From: CAZHEV01 sp964531335 [NCBI: uncultured bacterium]
GTDB taxonomy: Bacteria > Eisenbacteria > RBG-16-71-46 > CAZHEV01
Assembly (NCBI GenBank): GCA_964531335.1
Contig: CAZHEV010000001.1
Span: 137,893 to 201,892 of the forward strand
Direction of reading: 5' to 3'
DNA length: 64,000 nt
Under the pieces are notes generated by a model. It was not told the origin of the DNA, made no database searches, and saw only the letters and a list, made by a program, of their open reading frames with translations. Of this stretch, positions 16,110-24,522 are shown one piece after another; the first letter of the stretch is position 1, and each line of letters starts with the position of its first letter. A program made the translations under genes and the position numbers.

Positions 16110-18062
16110 GTGAACGTACTGGAAAGGGTCGACTCCCCCGATAGTCTGAAGAAGCTGTCCATGGACGAGCTGATCGAGCTCTGCAAGGACCTCCGGGGGA
16201 GAATAATAGAGGTCGTGTCCAAGCGGGGGGGCCATCTCGCCTCCAGCCTGGGCGCTGTGGAGCTGACGGTGGCGATCCACTACGTCTTTGACAGCCCCCG
16301 CGACAAGATCATCTGGGACGTCGGCCACCAATCCTACGCGCACAAGCTGGTGACCGGCCGGCGGGACCGATTCGATACTTTGAGGTACCAGGGCGGACTC
16401 AGCGGTTTTCCGAAGAGGAGCGAGAGCAATCACGATCCCTTCGGAACCGGGCATGCCAGCACTGCCATATCCGCCACCCTGGGATACGCGGTGGCGCGCG
16501 ACCTGACGAAGGGCGCCAACAAGGTGGTCAGCGTGATCGGCGACGGAGCGCTTACCGGAGGGTTGGCATACGAGGGCCTCAACCAGGCCGGGGATCAAGG
16601 ACGGGACATAGTAGTCATCCTCAACGACAACGAGATGTCAATCGCCAGGAACGTCGGGGCCATGTCCAAGTATCTTACCAAGCTTCTCTCGGCCCCCATC
16701 TACCGGAGATTCGAGTCCGACGTATGGGAGATGCTGGGCCGCATCCCGTCCGTGGGCGGAAGGGCTCGCGGCGTGGGCAGGCGGATCAAGGAGGGCTTGC
16801 AGAATCTCATAGTCCCGGCCGTTATCTTCGAGGAGCTCGGGTTCAAGTACTACGGCCCGGTGGAAGGACACGATCTGCCCGAGCTGATAGAGATCATGCA
16901 GCAGCTCAAGGACGTGCGAGGTCCCGTGATGCTGCACGTCGTAACAACAAAGGGGAAAGGCTACAAGTTCGCCGAGGCCGACAGCGAGTCGTACCACGGC
17001 GTCGGGTCGTTCAACCCTCGAACCGGAGCTTCCGGGAGCAAGGGCGCCCTCAAGACCTACACCCAGGCGTTCGGCGAGGCCGTCATGGAGATCGCCGAGC
17101 GAGAGCCCAAGCTGGTGGCAATTACCGCCGCCATGCCGGACGGCACTGGTCTGGTCAAGTTCAAGGAGCGGTTCCCGGACAGGTTTTTCGACGTGGGCAT
17201 CGCCGAAGCCCACGCGGTGACCTTCTCGGCCGGTCTGGCGGCGGCCGGGATGAAGCCCGTGGCGGCCATTTACTCGACATTCCTGCAAAGAGCGTACGAC
17301 CAGATCATTCATGACGTCGCCCTTCAAGGCCTGAACGTGGTGTTCGCCGTGGACAGGGCGGGAATCGTGGGCGAGGACGGACCGACGCACCACGGCTGCT
17401 TGGACCTGGGCTATATGCGCCAGGTTCCCGGCATGAAGGTCGCCTGTCCGCGCGACGAGAGCCGGCTGAGGCACCTGCTGTGGACGGCGGTGAGGTACGG
17501 TGACGGACCGATGTGCGTTCGCTACCCAAGGGGCGCCGGTGAAGGGGTGGCCATCGAAGGCGAGCTGAGGACAATGCCCATAGGAAAAGGAGAGCTGCTC
17601 GCCGAGGGCTCCGACGTGTTCTTCATTGCGGTGGGAAGCTGCGTTCACAGATGCATGCGCGCGAGGGAGATTCTCAGCGGGTACGGGATAGACGCCGGGG
17701 TGGCGGACGCGACGTGGGTCAAGCCGCTGGACACCGATCTCTTGCGAAGCTGCCGCGGCAGGGCGAGAGCGCTGGTCACCGTCGAGGAGAACTCCCTCAA
17801 AGGCGGCTTCGGGTCGGCGGTTCTGGAGTTCCTGCAAGAGGAGAACGCGACGACGCCCCCCGTCCTCAGGCTGGGCATACCTGATAGGTTCGTAGAGCAC
17901 GGCGCCAGGGAAAAGCTCCTTGACGCAATAGGACTGAGCCCAGAGGGGATCGCCGAGAAGACGGCCGAGTGGATGGCCGACATGGGCATCGTCGCGCCGC
18001 GCGAGCGCGCTACCGAGCCCGCTCGCAAGTCCGGACGGGGGTCCGTGGCGGCGGAGAAATGA
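16110..18062 (+). CDS. dxs: 1-Deoxy-D-xylulose-5-phosphate synthase
   Basis: A 650-residue thiamine-diphosphate enzyme from GTG 16110. Motifs: DVGHQSYAHKLVTGR, the ThDP-binding segment GDGALTGGLAYEGLNQAG, the Tyr/Glu region AAMPDGTGL, FFDVGIAEAHAVTFSAG and ATWVKPLD. It makes DXP from pyruvate and glyceraldehyde-3-phosphate, the entry step of the MEP pathway. It supplies the adjacent prenyl synthase with IPP/DMAPP. Confidence 0.97.
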   Translation: MNVLERVDSPDSLKKLSMDELIELCKDLRGRIIEVVSKRGGHLASSLGAVELTVAIHYVFDSPRDKIIWDVGHQSYAHKLVTGRRDRFDTLRYQGGLSGFPKRSESNHDPFGTGHASTAISATLGYAVARDLTKGANKVVSVIGDGALTGGLAYEGLNQAGDQGRDIVVILNDNEMSIARNVGAMSKYLTKLLSAPIYRRFESDVWEMLGRIPSVGGRARGVGRRIKEGLQNLIVPAVIFEELGFKYYGPVEGHDLPELIEIMQQLKDVRGPVMLHVVTTKGKGYKFAEADSESYHGVGSFNPRTGASGSKGALKTYTQAFGEAVMEIAEREPKLVAITAAMPDGTGLVKFKERFPDRFFDVGIAEAHAVTFSAGLAAAGMKPVAAIYSTFLQRAYDQIIHDVALQGLNVVFAVDRAGIVGEDGPTHHGCLDLGYMRQVPGMKVACPRDESRLRHLLWTAVRYGDGPMCVRYPRGAGEGVAIEGELRTMPIGKGELLAEGSDVFFIAVGSCVHRCMRAREILSGYGIDAGVADATWVKPLDTDLLRSCRGRARALVTVEENSLKGGFGSAVLEFLQEENATTPPVLRLGIPDRFVEHGAREKLLDAIGLSPEGIAEKTAEWMADMGIVAPRERATEPARKSGRGSVAAEK

Positions 18063-18118
18063 CGGCCTCGAGGCCATTTCGCGCGCATCGGCCTCTTGAC
18101 CGGTAACGGGGTACAACG

Positions 18119-19006
18119 ATGAGCAAGGAGAAGGTGCTGGCGATAGTCGCCAACTCCAGGCGCGAGGGCGCCGCCCAGGCGATACAAGACGTGCTCCGAT
18201 GGGCCGACGGGCATGGGTGGGGCGCCGTCCTAGAAAGCGAGGCGGCCGAGAACCTGGCGCTGGACATCCCGGTGGAGCCACTGGAAAGCCTGTCCAAGCG
18301 CGCGCGCTTCGTAGTGGCTCTCGGGGGTGACGGAACGCTCATAAGGGCGGCGAGGTTCACCGCGGGCGACGATACCCCCATCCTCGGTGTAAACCTCGGA
18401 TCGCTCGGCTTTCTAACGGAATGTTACCTGGAGGAGCTGACTCCGGCCCTCGAGAAGCTCGACGCCGGCGAATTCGAGATAGAGCGAAGGCTCATGGTCG
18501 AGGCGAAGGCCTCGGGCGACTCGCAATCCGACGTCGATCTGCGGGCTCTGAACGACATAGTCATAGACAGGGGCGTCGTCTCACGAGTGATTTCGCTGGC
18601 CCTGTTTCTCGAGGGAGAGCACGTGGGATCTTTCATCGCCGACGGGCTCATAGTCTCGACTCCCACGGGATCCACGGCCTACTCGCTGGCCGCCGGGGGC
18701 CCGATAGTGACTCCCGGGCTCGGCGCTTTCGTGGCGACGCCGATGTGCCCCCACACGCTTTCCGCCAGACCGATCATCTTCCCGAGCGACAAGCAGCTCA
18801 AGGTTGTCGCCACATCGGGCGCGGGCAAGGTGAAGCTCACGGCCGACGGGCAGGTGGAGGAGCAGATGGGAGCTAAGGCGGAGGTGATCCTTACCGCGGC
18901 CGAGGACGCTGTTCCGCTCGTCAAGGTGCACTTCCGGTCGTTCTACAACCTGCTCAAGACCAAGTTCAACTGGGCCGGACTCGGAGAGCGTGCATCCGGA
19001 AAATGA
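18119..19006 (+). CDS. nadK: NAD kinase
   Basis: A 295-residue protein with the NAD kinase signatures GGDGTLIRAARF near residue 65 and DGLIVSTPTGSTAYSLAAGG. It phosphorylates NAD to NADP, which also feeds NADPH to the MEP pathway enzymes. It follows dxs by 56 bases on the same strand and ends 14 bases before tRNA-Arg. Confidence 0.96.
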   Translation: MSKEKVLAIVANSRREGAAQAIQDVLRWADGHGWGAVLESEAAENLALDIPVEPLESLSKRARFVVALGGDGTLIRAARFTAGDDTPILGVNLGSLGFLTECYLEELTPALEKLDAGEFEIERRLMVEAKASGDSQSDVDLRALNDIVIDRGVVSRVISLALFLEGEHVGSFIADGLIVSTPTGSTAYSLAAGGPIVTPGLGAFVATPMCPHTLSARPIIFPSDKQLKVVATSGAGKVKLTADGQVEEQMGAKAEVILTAAEDAVPLVKVHFRSFYNLLKTKFNWAGLGERASGK

Positions 19007-19020
19007 AATCTCATAAGGAT

Positions 19021-19097
19021 GCGCCCGTAGCTCAGCTGGATAGAGCACCAGCCTCCGGAGCTGGGTGTCGAAGGTTCGAATCCTTTCGGGCGCACCA
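19021..19097 (+). tRNA. tRNA-Arg (anticodon CCG)
   Basis: A 77-base cloverleaf. Acceptor strands GCGCCCG (19021-19027) and CGGGCGC (19087-19093) pair, discriminator A, encoded CCA at 19095-19097. The anticodon stem CCAGC/GCTGG encloses CTCCGGA, giving CCG for the arginine codon CGG. The T-arm contains GGTTCGAATCC. No clear own promoter was seen, so it may be co-transcribed from the upstream genes. Confidence 0.96.
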
Positions 19098-19111
19098 CCC
19101 ATTCAGGCCGC

Positions 19112-19450
19112 ATGGACTCTCGGCATTCGATGAGCGATAAGGAGACCAACGAGAAGCGCGGGGAGCCGGTCGGATCCGGCTTCGAGGAGGACTCGCCGGA
19201 TACAGGCGCGGGCCCTAAGAGCATCTGGCGCGACCCCTACAAGCTGGGCATACTCCTTCAGCTCGCCCTGATCGCCCTGCTGGTGTCGCTTCTTGTCTAC
19301 TCCATCTTTCCCTTTTACACGGCGGCCAAGCGCCTCGACTTGTCGCCCTTGCAGATACTGGTCCTGCCGATCGCGATCGGCGCCGTCGCTGTGTTCTTCG
19401 CGCGCAGGGCGTTGAGGCTGCTGAGGGCGCTCAAGAGGGACGGTCCCTGA
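19112..19450 (+). CDS. Small two-helix membrane protein, unknown
   Basis: 112 residues with a charged hydrophilic N-terminus (about 40 residues) and two hydrophobic helices (LGILLQLALIALLVSLLVYSIF and LQILVLPIAIGAVAVFFA) ending in a basic tail. This is compatible with an inner-membrane protein. No family was recognised. An in-frame ATG at 19130 is an equally possible start. It lies between tRNA-Arg and a DUF92 gene, 13 bases apart, probably co-transcribed with the latter. Confidence 0.68.
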   Translation: MDSRHSMSDKETNEKRGEPVGSGFEEDSPDTGAGPKSIWRDPYKLGILLQLALIALLVSLLVYSIFPFYTAAKRLDLSPLQILVLPIAIGAVAVFFARRALRLLRALKRDGP

Positions 19451-19463
19451 TGGGGGCGGCCAT

Positions 19464-20198
19464 ATGACCGACGCCGGCCTCGAAGCCCTCATCTCCCGCC
19501 TTCCCTGGGCTGTGGCCCTGAACGCCGCAATGGCGGCGGCCGCATACGGCGCCCGGACAATTCGCGCCGGCGGGGCGGTGGCTGGAGCCGCCCTGGGCGG
19601 CTGGATACTCGCCGCGGCCGGCTGGGGGCCGTTCGCCCTTCTGGCTACCTTCTTCGTCCTGGGCAGCGTAGCGACCAGATGGGGCTGGTCCCGTAAGGAA
19701 AAACGCGGACTGGCCGAGGGGCATAAGGGGGCGCGCGGAGTGAGGCAGGTGCTAGCGAACGGCCTGCCCGCGGCTGTGATGGCGGCCTTGTACGGGCTGG
19801 CCGGAGGCGACACGATCTACGCGCTCGGGTTCGCCGGATCGCTCGCCGCCGCTTCCGCTGACACCGCGTCGTCCGAGTTGGGGCAAGTATATGGCGCTCG
19901 GCCCATTCATCTAACTTCCCTCAAGAGAGCCCCGGTAGGCGCGCCCGGAGCGGTATCGGCGGCGGGCACGGTCGCGGGCGCGGGCGCCTCGGTGTTAATC
20001 GGGGTGGCCGGAGTCGCCGCCGGCGTGGTACCTTTGATTGCTGTACCAATGACGGCGGCCGGCGCGATCATCGCCGTCACCTGCGAGAGCGCAATCGCCT
20101 CGGCGACAAGTGGCGCCGCCGGACATCACTTCTTGAATGCCATCAACTCGTCCGTGGGTGCGGGTTGCACGATGTTGTTATGGGCCCTGCTCGTCTGA
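19464..20198 (+). CDS. DUF92 family integral membrane protein
   Basis: 244 residues of mostly small hydrophobic amino acids, forming about six membrane helices. The family motif region GSLAAASADTASSELGQVYG is present, matching DUF92 (TIGR00297), relatives of plant phytyl-phosphate kinase VTE6. A lipid- or polyprenyl-phosphate kinase role is inferred from that kinship and from nearby ispA/dxs. The bacterial function is not established. Confidence 0.82.
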   Translation: MTDAGLEALISRLPWAVALNAAMAAAAYGARTIRAGGAVAGAALGGWILAAAGWGPFALLATFFVLGSVATRWGWSRKEKRGLAEGHKGARGVRQVLANGLPAAVMAALYGLAGGDTIYALGFAGSLAAASADTASSELGQVYGARPIHLTSLKRAPVGAPGAVSAAGTVAGAGASVLIGVAGVAAGVVPLIAVPMTAAGAIIAVTCESAIASATSGAAGHHFLNAINSSVGAGCTMLLWALLV

Positions 20199-20265
20199 CG
20201 TTCTCCCGGCATCCGGCAGGGGGGGACGCGAGGGCGCCCGAGGAGCGTGGTCGGAGGAGGAGACC

Positions 20266-21582
20266 GTGAAAGCCACCAATGCCGCGAGACAGCTCGAGGA
20301 CAGAATAACAAAGGGGATAGCCAACGTCGGCGTGATAGGCATGGGATACGTCGGCCTGCCTCTCGCGATGGAGTTCGTGAGAGGGGGCTACAGGGTGGTC
20401 GGCTTCGACATAGACGAGAGCAGGACCAAGCGGCTCAACTCCGGCGAGTCATACATACAGGATGTGTCCTCCGAGGAAGTCGCCGACGCCCGGCGACGTA
20501 GGCTGTTCAGGGCCACCACGCGGTTCTCAGCCCTCAGGGAAATGGACACCATTCATATCTGCGTCCCCACCCCTCTCGGCAAGACGCGGGACCCTAATGT
20601 CTCCTACATAGTCGCCGCGGTGAAGCAGATCGTGGACCATCTCACCCCCGGCAAGCTCATCGTCCTCGAGAGCACGACGTATCCGGGCACCACGGAGGAG
20701 GTCGTCCTCCCGATGCTCGAGGAGACAGGCCGTGAGGTGGGCGTGGATTTCTTCCTGGCGTTCTCGCCGGAGCGGGTCGATCCGGGAAACGCGCAGTACG
20801 TCACCAGGAACATACCCAAGGTGGTCGGAGGGATAACTCCGCGGTGCACCAAGATAGCCGCTATGATATACAGCATGTGCATCGATACTGTGGTCCCCGT
20901 CTCCGGCACCAAGGTCGCCGAGATGGTCAAGCTACTGGAGAACACATACAGGAGCGTCAACATAGGACTGGTCAATGAGATCGCCCTCATGTGCGACAGG
21001 CTCGGCACCGACGTCTGGGAGGTGATCGACGCGGCGGCAACGAAGCCCTTTGGTTTCATGCCTTTCTATCCCGGGCCGGGTCTCGGGGGTCACTGCATTC
21101 CGATAGACCCTTTCTACCTTTCCTGGAAGGCTCGCCTCACCGGCTTCGAAGCTCGCTTCATCGAGCTGGCCGGCCAGATAAACAGCAGCATGCCGAGTCA
21201 CGTTATCAAGAGGGTCACCGAGGCCCTGAACTCGCGGCGAAAGAGCATAAGAGGATCCTCCATACTGCTGTTGGGCGTAGCGTACAAGGCGGACGTCGAC
21301 GACATGAGGGAGTCGCCGGCTCTGGAGATAATGCAGACCCTGAGCGACATGGGCGCAAGGCTCTCGTACGTCGATCCGCACGTGGAGGCCCTCGACCTCG
21401 GAGGAATACGGATGCGCACGAAGAAGCTGACGCCCGGCGTTCTCTCGCGAGCCGATTGCGTGGTGATCGTTACGGCCCACAGTATCTTCGACTTCGCGCT
21501 GGTCGCAAAGTTCGCCGACCTCGTCGTGGACACCAGGAACGCTCTGAAGGGCAAAAAGGGAAAGAACATATTCAAGCTGTGA
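20266..21582 (+). CDS. Nucleotide-sugar 6-dehydrogenase (UDP-N-acetylglucosamine dehydrogenase-like)
   Basis: 438 residues from GTG 20266, preceded by GGAGGAGGAG at six bases. The frame continues upstream into the DUF92 gene but homology begins here. Rossmann motif VGVIGMGYVGLPLA (about 18-31), YPGTTEE, FSPERVDPG and the catalytic cysteine Cys277 in GGHCIPIDPFYLSWKA identify the UDP-glucose/UDP-GlcNAc dehydrogenase family; the last motif favours the WbpA-like branch. It makes an NAD-dependent UDP-uronic acid for surface polysaccharides. A glycosyltransferase-like gene follows by 19 bases. Confidence 0.9.
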   Translation: MKATNAARQLEDRITKGIANVGVIGMGYVGLPLAMEFVRGGYRVVGFDIDESRTKRLNSGESYIQDVSSEEVADARRRRLFRATTRFSALREMDTIHICVPTPLGKTRDPNVSYIVAAVKQIVDHLTPGKLIVLESTTYPGTTEEVVLPMLEETGREVGVDFFLAFSPERVDPGNAQYVTRNIPKVVGGITPRCTKIAAMIYSMCIDTVVPVSGTKVAEMVKLLENTYRSVNIGLVNEIALMCDRLGTDVWEVIDAAATKPFGFMPFYPGPGLGGHCIPIDPFYLSWKARLTGFEARFIELAGQINSSMPSHVIKRVTEALNSRRKSIRGSSILLLGVAYKADVDDMRESPALEIMQTLSDMGARLSYVDPHVEALDLGGIRMRTKKLTPGVLSRADCVVIVTAHSIFDFALVAKFADLVVDTRNALKGKKGKNIFKL

Positions 21583-21601
21583 GGGGGAGGTCGGACGACA
21601 G

Positions 21602-22417
21602 GTGAGAAGCTCCGTAACCGGAGGCCCGTCTCTTCTCCTCGCTCTGCCGCCCGGTGGCGGGCGGGGGACATGGCCGGAGGACTGGCGCTGTGTCCTCGAC
21701 GCGTGGCCCGGCGATTGGCACGTGCTCGACCCCGACCCCCACTACGTGGACTCCTGGAGGAGACGGGCGCTCGAGAACTGCGCGGACTGCTGGACCGTCA
21801 TGCCCGAACCCGGCTGCGTGCCGGGGGCTCTCGCGTTCTCGCTGGCCCTTCGGACAATGGTCGAGGAGGCTCAGGTCGCGTGCGTGTCCATCGTGCCCGC
21901 TGATTCGATCGCCCACTACGCAGAGCTCACCCCGGCAACACATCCGTTCCTGAGGAGCCCCTTCGTGGCGGGGGGGGTGATAATCGCCAAGAGTCCCCTT
22001 GCCGTCAAGGACGCCCTTCCCGAGCCGAGGTTCTACCCGTATGATTTCGCCGAATCCACTTTCAGGATGTCGCAGAAGGGCCTGACCGTCCTTGTGCTGC
22101 CGGACCCGTCGTTCTCGCTGCGGAACCCGCACGCTTCGCTCCTGGCCGCGGCGAGCAATGCCTGGCGAGAGGGCAGGGGGGCGACCCAGTTCAGGCTGGC
22201 GCACAAGGGCGTGGCCTCGCGGAGCCTGAGACTTCCCGATAGCAGGCTCTCCCTCCTTCTTTTGGCTCCTTGGCTCATCGCCTCTACAGCCTGCAGAATG
22301 GCCGCCCGCAGGTCCCAGGCACCCGTCAGGGGCGGCATTCTCGCCCGGGCGCTCTCCCCGGCGCTTCTGAGCGCAGCGTTTCTCGGCGGCGTATTGAGCG
22401 CTTATTCCGATAGATAA
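21602..22417 (+). CDS. Uncharacterised protein with glycosyltransferase-like and membrane-tail features
   Basis: 271 residues from a GTG start. The body has pieces that resemble the acceptor end of GT2-type transferases (FYPYDFAESTFRMSQKGLTV followed by a P-rich turn), but the nucleotide-binding DxD was not recognised, only PDPHYVDSW. The C-terminus has a hydrophobic stretch (LSLLLLAPWLIASTACRM) and another near the end. Coding looks real because it is GC-biased like its neighbours, sits 19 bases after a nucleotide-sugar dehydrogenase, and has no internal stop. Function unknown; a diverged glycosyltransferase is the best guess. Confidence 0.6.
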   Translation: MRSSVTGGPSLLLALPPGGGRGTWPEDWRCVLDAWPGDWHVLDPDPHYVDSWRRRALENCADCWTVMPEPGCVPGALAFSLALRTMVEEAQVACVSIVPADSIAHYAELTPATHPFLRSPFVAGGVIIAKSPLAVKDALPEPRFYPYDFAESTFRMSQKGLTVLVLPDPSFSLRNPHASLLAAASNAWREGRGATQFRLAHKGVASRSLRLPDSRLSLLLLAPWLIASTACRMAARRSQAPVRGGILARALSPALLSAAFLGGVLSAYSDR

Positions 22418-22442
22418 CAATGGCTTGGCAGGCTCACCTACA

Positions 22443-22492
22443 GTAAGATCTTACATGAATGAGTCTTTTCGGGACGGCGCCGCTGTCCCGAA
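22443..22492. promoter_or_regulatory. Palindrome and stem-loop between the sugar genes and the histidine kinase
   Basis: A perfect 12-base palindrome GTAAGATCTTAC (22443-22454) is followed by a hairpin with an 8-bp perfect stem TTCGGGAC/GTCCCGAA (22468-22475 and 22485-22492, loop GGCGCCGCT). No T-run follows, so it is not a standard terminator. It could be an operator for the regulatory genes that follow. The 250-base gap holds nothing else recognisable. Confidence 0.4.
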
Positions 22493-22668
22493 GGGGAAGC
22501 CCGCCGGCGGACTCCCATGGAGGGGACCCCAGTTCGCGCCCGCCCCCCCTTTCGGCCGGATACAACTCCCTTTCCTCTGTGTAGTTAAGGCCGGTTTCTG
22601 ACGATATCAAAGCTGTGACCGCAATAGGGCGATCTCACCCTGTCGGGGCTTACGTCGGAGATCTGCAA

Positions 22669-24522
22669 ATGCCCGGAACCACCAGAAGACCCCTGTCGGA
22701 GATTCTCGACCTAGCGCCGCTGCTGGCCAGAGTGGAGGAGGCCAGGACGGTCGGGGGCCTGCCCCCCCTCGACCTCGACCCGGACTTGGCCAAGTGCGAC
22801 CTGCTGGAGGCGCTTTGCCTCCGCCTTGCGGACGACCTCGAGGCAAACAGCAGGCGCCTCATTCAAACGAGCGTGCAGCTTCTGGGCCTGCGGGAGGCGG
22901 CAGCCGGCGCCGTGAGCATGCCCAACCCGGAAGGCATCACCGGACACATAGCGTCGTATTTGAGGATGGCTTTCGGTTTCGAGCAGGTGGTCCTCCTGGG
23001 AGCGGACAAGAAGGACGAGGCTCTGAGAGGCACATGGATGGGCGGACCCAAGGACGCGCATGCCACTCTGCCACTGCGCGTCCCATTGAACCAGCACGGC
23101 TCCATCCTGGTCAGCGTTTTCTTCAGCGACACCCCTTCGCTCATAGATGACCCAGATACGTTCCCTCTGTTCACAGGAGTTCGCCTCCCTGACGGGGTCC
23201 GAACCGACAAGATCAGCTCCTACGCGCTCGTCCCCCTGGTCGGCGGTCGTGGGGCCGGCGGGCCGTGGGGAGGCGCCAATCGGGAGCCGGAGGGGCCCCG
23301 TGACAGGACTCCCGCGGTCGGAGTCCTGGGGGTCGTCGCCTCGGCCGGCGGCAAGCAGCTCAACGCGGACGATCTGAACCATCTCGAGTCGATAGCCCCC
23401 GGCGTGGCGGGGGCGCTGGAGACGGCACTCCTGACCATGGATCTCAGGCGCAACGAGAGGTTCACGGCGAGCATCCTGGAGAGCATGAACAGCGGCCTGG
23501 TCGCCATAGACCTGCAGGGCCGAATCATGATCTTCAACAAGATGGCGGAGAAGCTCACCGGCTACTCGGCGGTCGAGGCACTAGGAAAGGAGTTGGAGGA
23601 CATACTGCCCGAATTGAACCGGCCGTCCCACGTCCTCGAGACCCTTCGGCACGGCAGGGAGTTCGTCAGGGCGGAGACGTCGGTGCGAGCGCGTGACGGC
23701 GAGGAGTTGCCCGTCAGCATGACGACTTTTCCCATCATCGGCGAGGACTCAGAGCCAATCGGCGCGGTCGGCACGCTGGTGGACCTGACCCCGCTGAAGC
23801 GGATGGAGGAGAAGGTCCGCCAACTGGACAGGCTGGCGACGCTGGGCAAGTTCACGTCGGCGGTCGCTCACGAGATAAGGAACCCCCTCGCCGGCATCGC
23901 GGCGGGCGCCCAATATATAGGCAAGAGCCTGACGGAGGAGCATCCCCAGCAAGAGAACATCCGTTTCGTGTTGGAGGAGACCAGCAGGCTCAATCGCATC
24001 ATCTCGGACCTGTTCAATATCACCCATCCACAGCAGCCCCTGCTGCAGCCACAGCACGTGGAGCCTATCATCAAGCGGAGTCTCAAGGCCCTTAGCGAGC
24101 TCATCCGGGTGGCGGGCGGCGCGGTGGAGCTGGAGGTAGAGGAGGACTTGCCGGACGCGGAGATGGACGCCGACCAGATGGAACAGGTGCTCATCAATCT
24201 CATAAAGAACGGACTGGAGGCCGCCGGACAGGGCGGCGTCGTGAGGATAAGCGCCGCGACGAGGCCTGGAGCATCCGGGGAGCGGCTTCTCGAGATAAGG
24301 GTCCTGGACAGCGGTCCGGGGATAGGCGAGGAAGACGAGACGAAGATATTCGAGCCCTTCTACTCGACCAAGGACGGAGGCACCGGACTCGGTCTCTACG
24401 TAAGCAAGGGCATTGTCGAGAGACACGGCGGAACGATATCGGTAAAGGCGGGAGGTGAAGGCAGCGCTTTCACCATCCGGCTCCCGGTCGAGGCCGCCGG
24501 TGAGGAGGATCAGCGCAGATGA
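22669..24522 (+). CDS. Sensor histidine kinase with GAF-like and PAS domains
   Basis: 617 residues from ATG 22669, which has GGAG eight bases upstream; an in-frame GTG at 22615 is the alternative. A GAF-like sensor region (about 85-255) precedes a PAS domain (about 262-378). Then come the phosphoacceptor H-box FTSAVAHEIRNPLAG near residue 400, an N-box NLIKNGLEA and a G-box TGLGLYVSKGIVERHGG. No membrane helices were seen, so it is probably cytoplasmic. Its stop overlaps the start of a sigma-54 response regulator (ATGA), so the two form an NtrB/NtrC-like pair. Confidence 0.9.
   Translation: MPGTTRRPLSEILDLAPLLARVEEARTVGGLPPLDLDPDLAKCDLLEALCLRLADDLEANSRRLIQTSVQLLGLREAAAGAVSMPNPEGITGHIASYLRMAFGFEQVVLLGADKKDEALRGTWMGGPKDAHATLPLRVPLNQHGSILVSVFFSDTPSLIDDPDTFPLFTGVRLPDGVRTDKISSYALVPLVGGRGAGGPWGGANREPEGPRDRTPAVGVLGVVASAGGKQLNADDLNHLESIAPGVAGALETALLTMDLRRNERFTASILESMNSGLVAIDLQGRIMIFNKMAEKLTGYSAVEALGKELEDILPELNRPSHVLETLRHGREFVRAETSVRARDGEELPVSMTTFPIIGEDSEPIGAVGTLVDLTPLKRMEEKVRQLDRLATLGKFTSAVAHEIRNPLAGIAAGAQYIGKSLTEEHPQQENIRFVLEETSRLNRIISDLFNITHPQQPLLQPQHVEPIIKRSLKALSELIRVAGGAVELEVEEDLPDAEMDADQMEQVLINLIKNGLEAAGQGGVVRISAATRPGASGERLLEIRVLDSGPGIGEEDETKIFEPFYSTKDGGTGLGLYVSKGIVERHGGTISVKAGGEGSAFTIRLPVEAAGEEDQRR

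Noticed and set aside
15210-16598. 462-codon minus-strand open frame
   Set aside because: Antisense to ispA and dxs; low-complexity translation.
16638-18281. 547-codon minus-strand open frame
   Set aside because: Antisense to dxs; the plus strand carries clear ThDP motifs.
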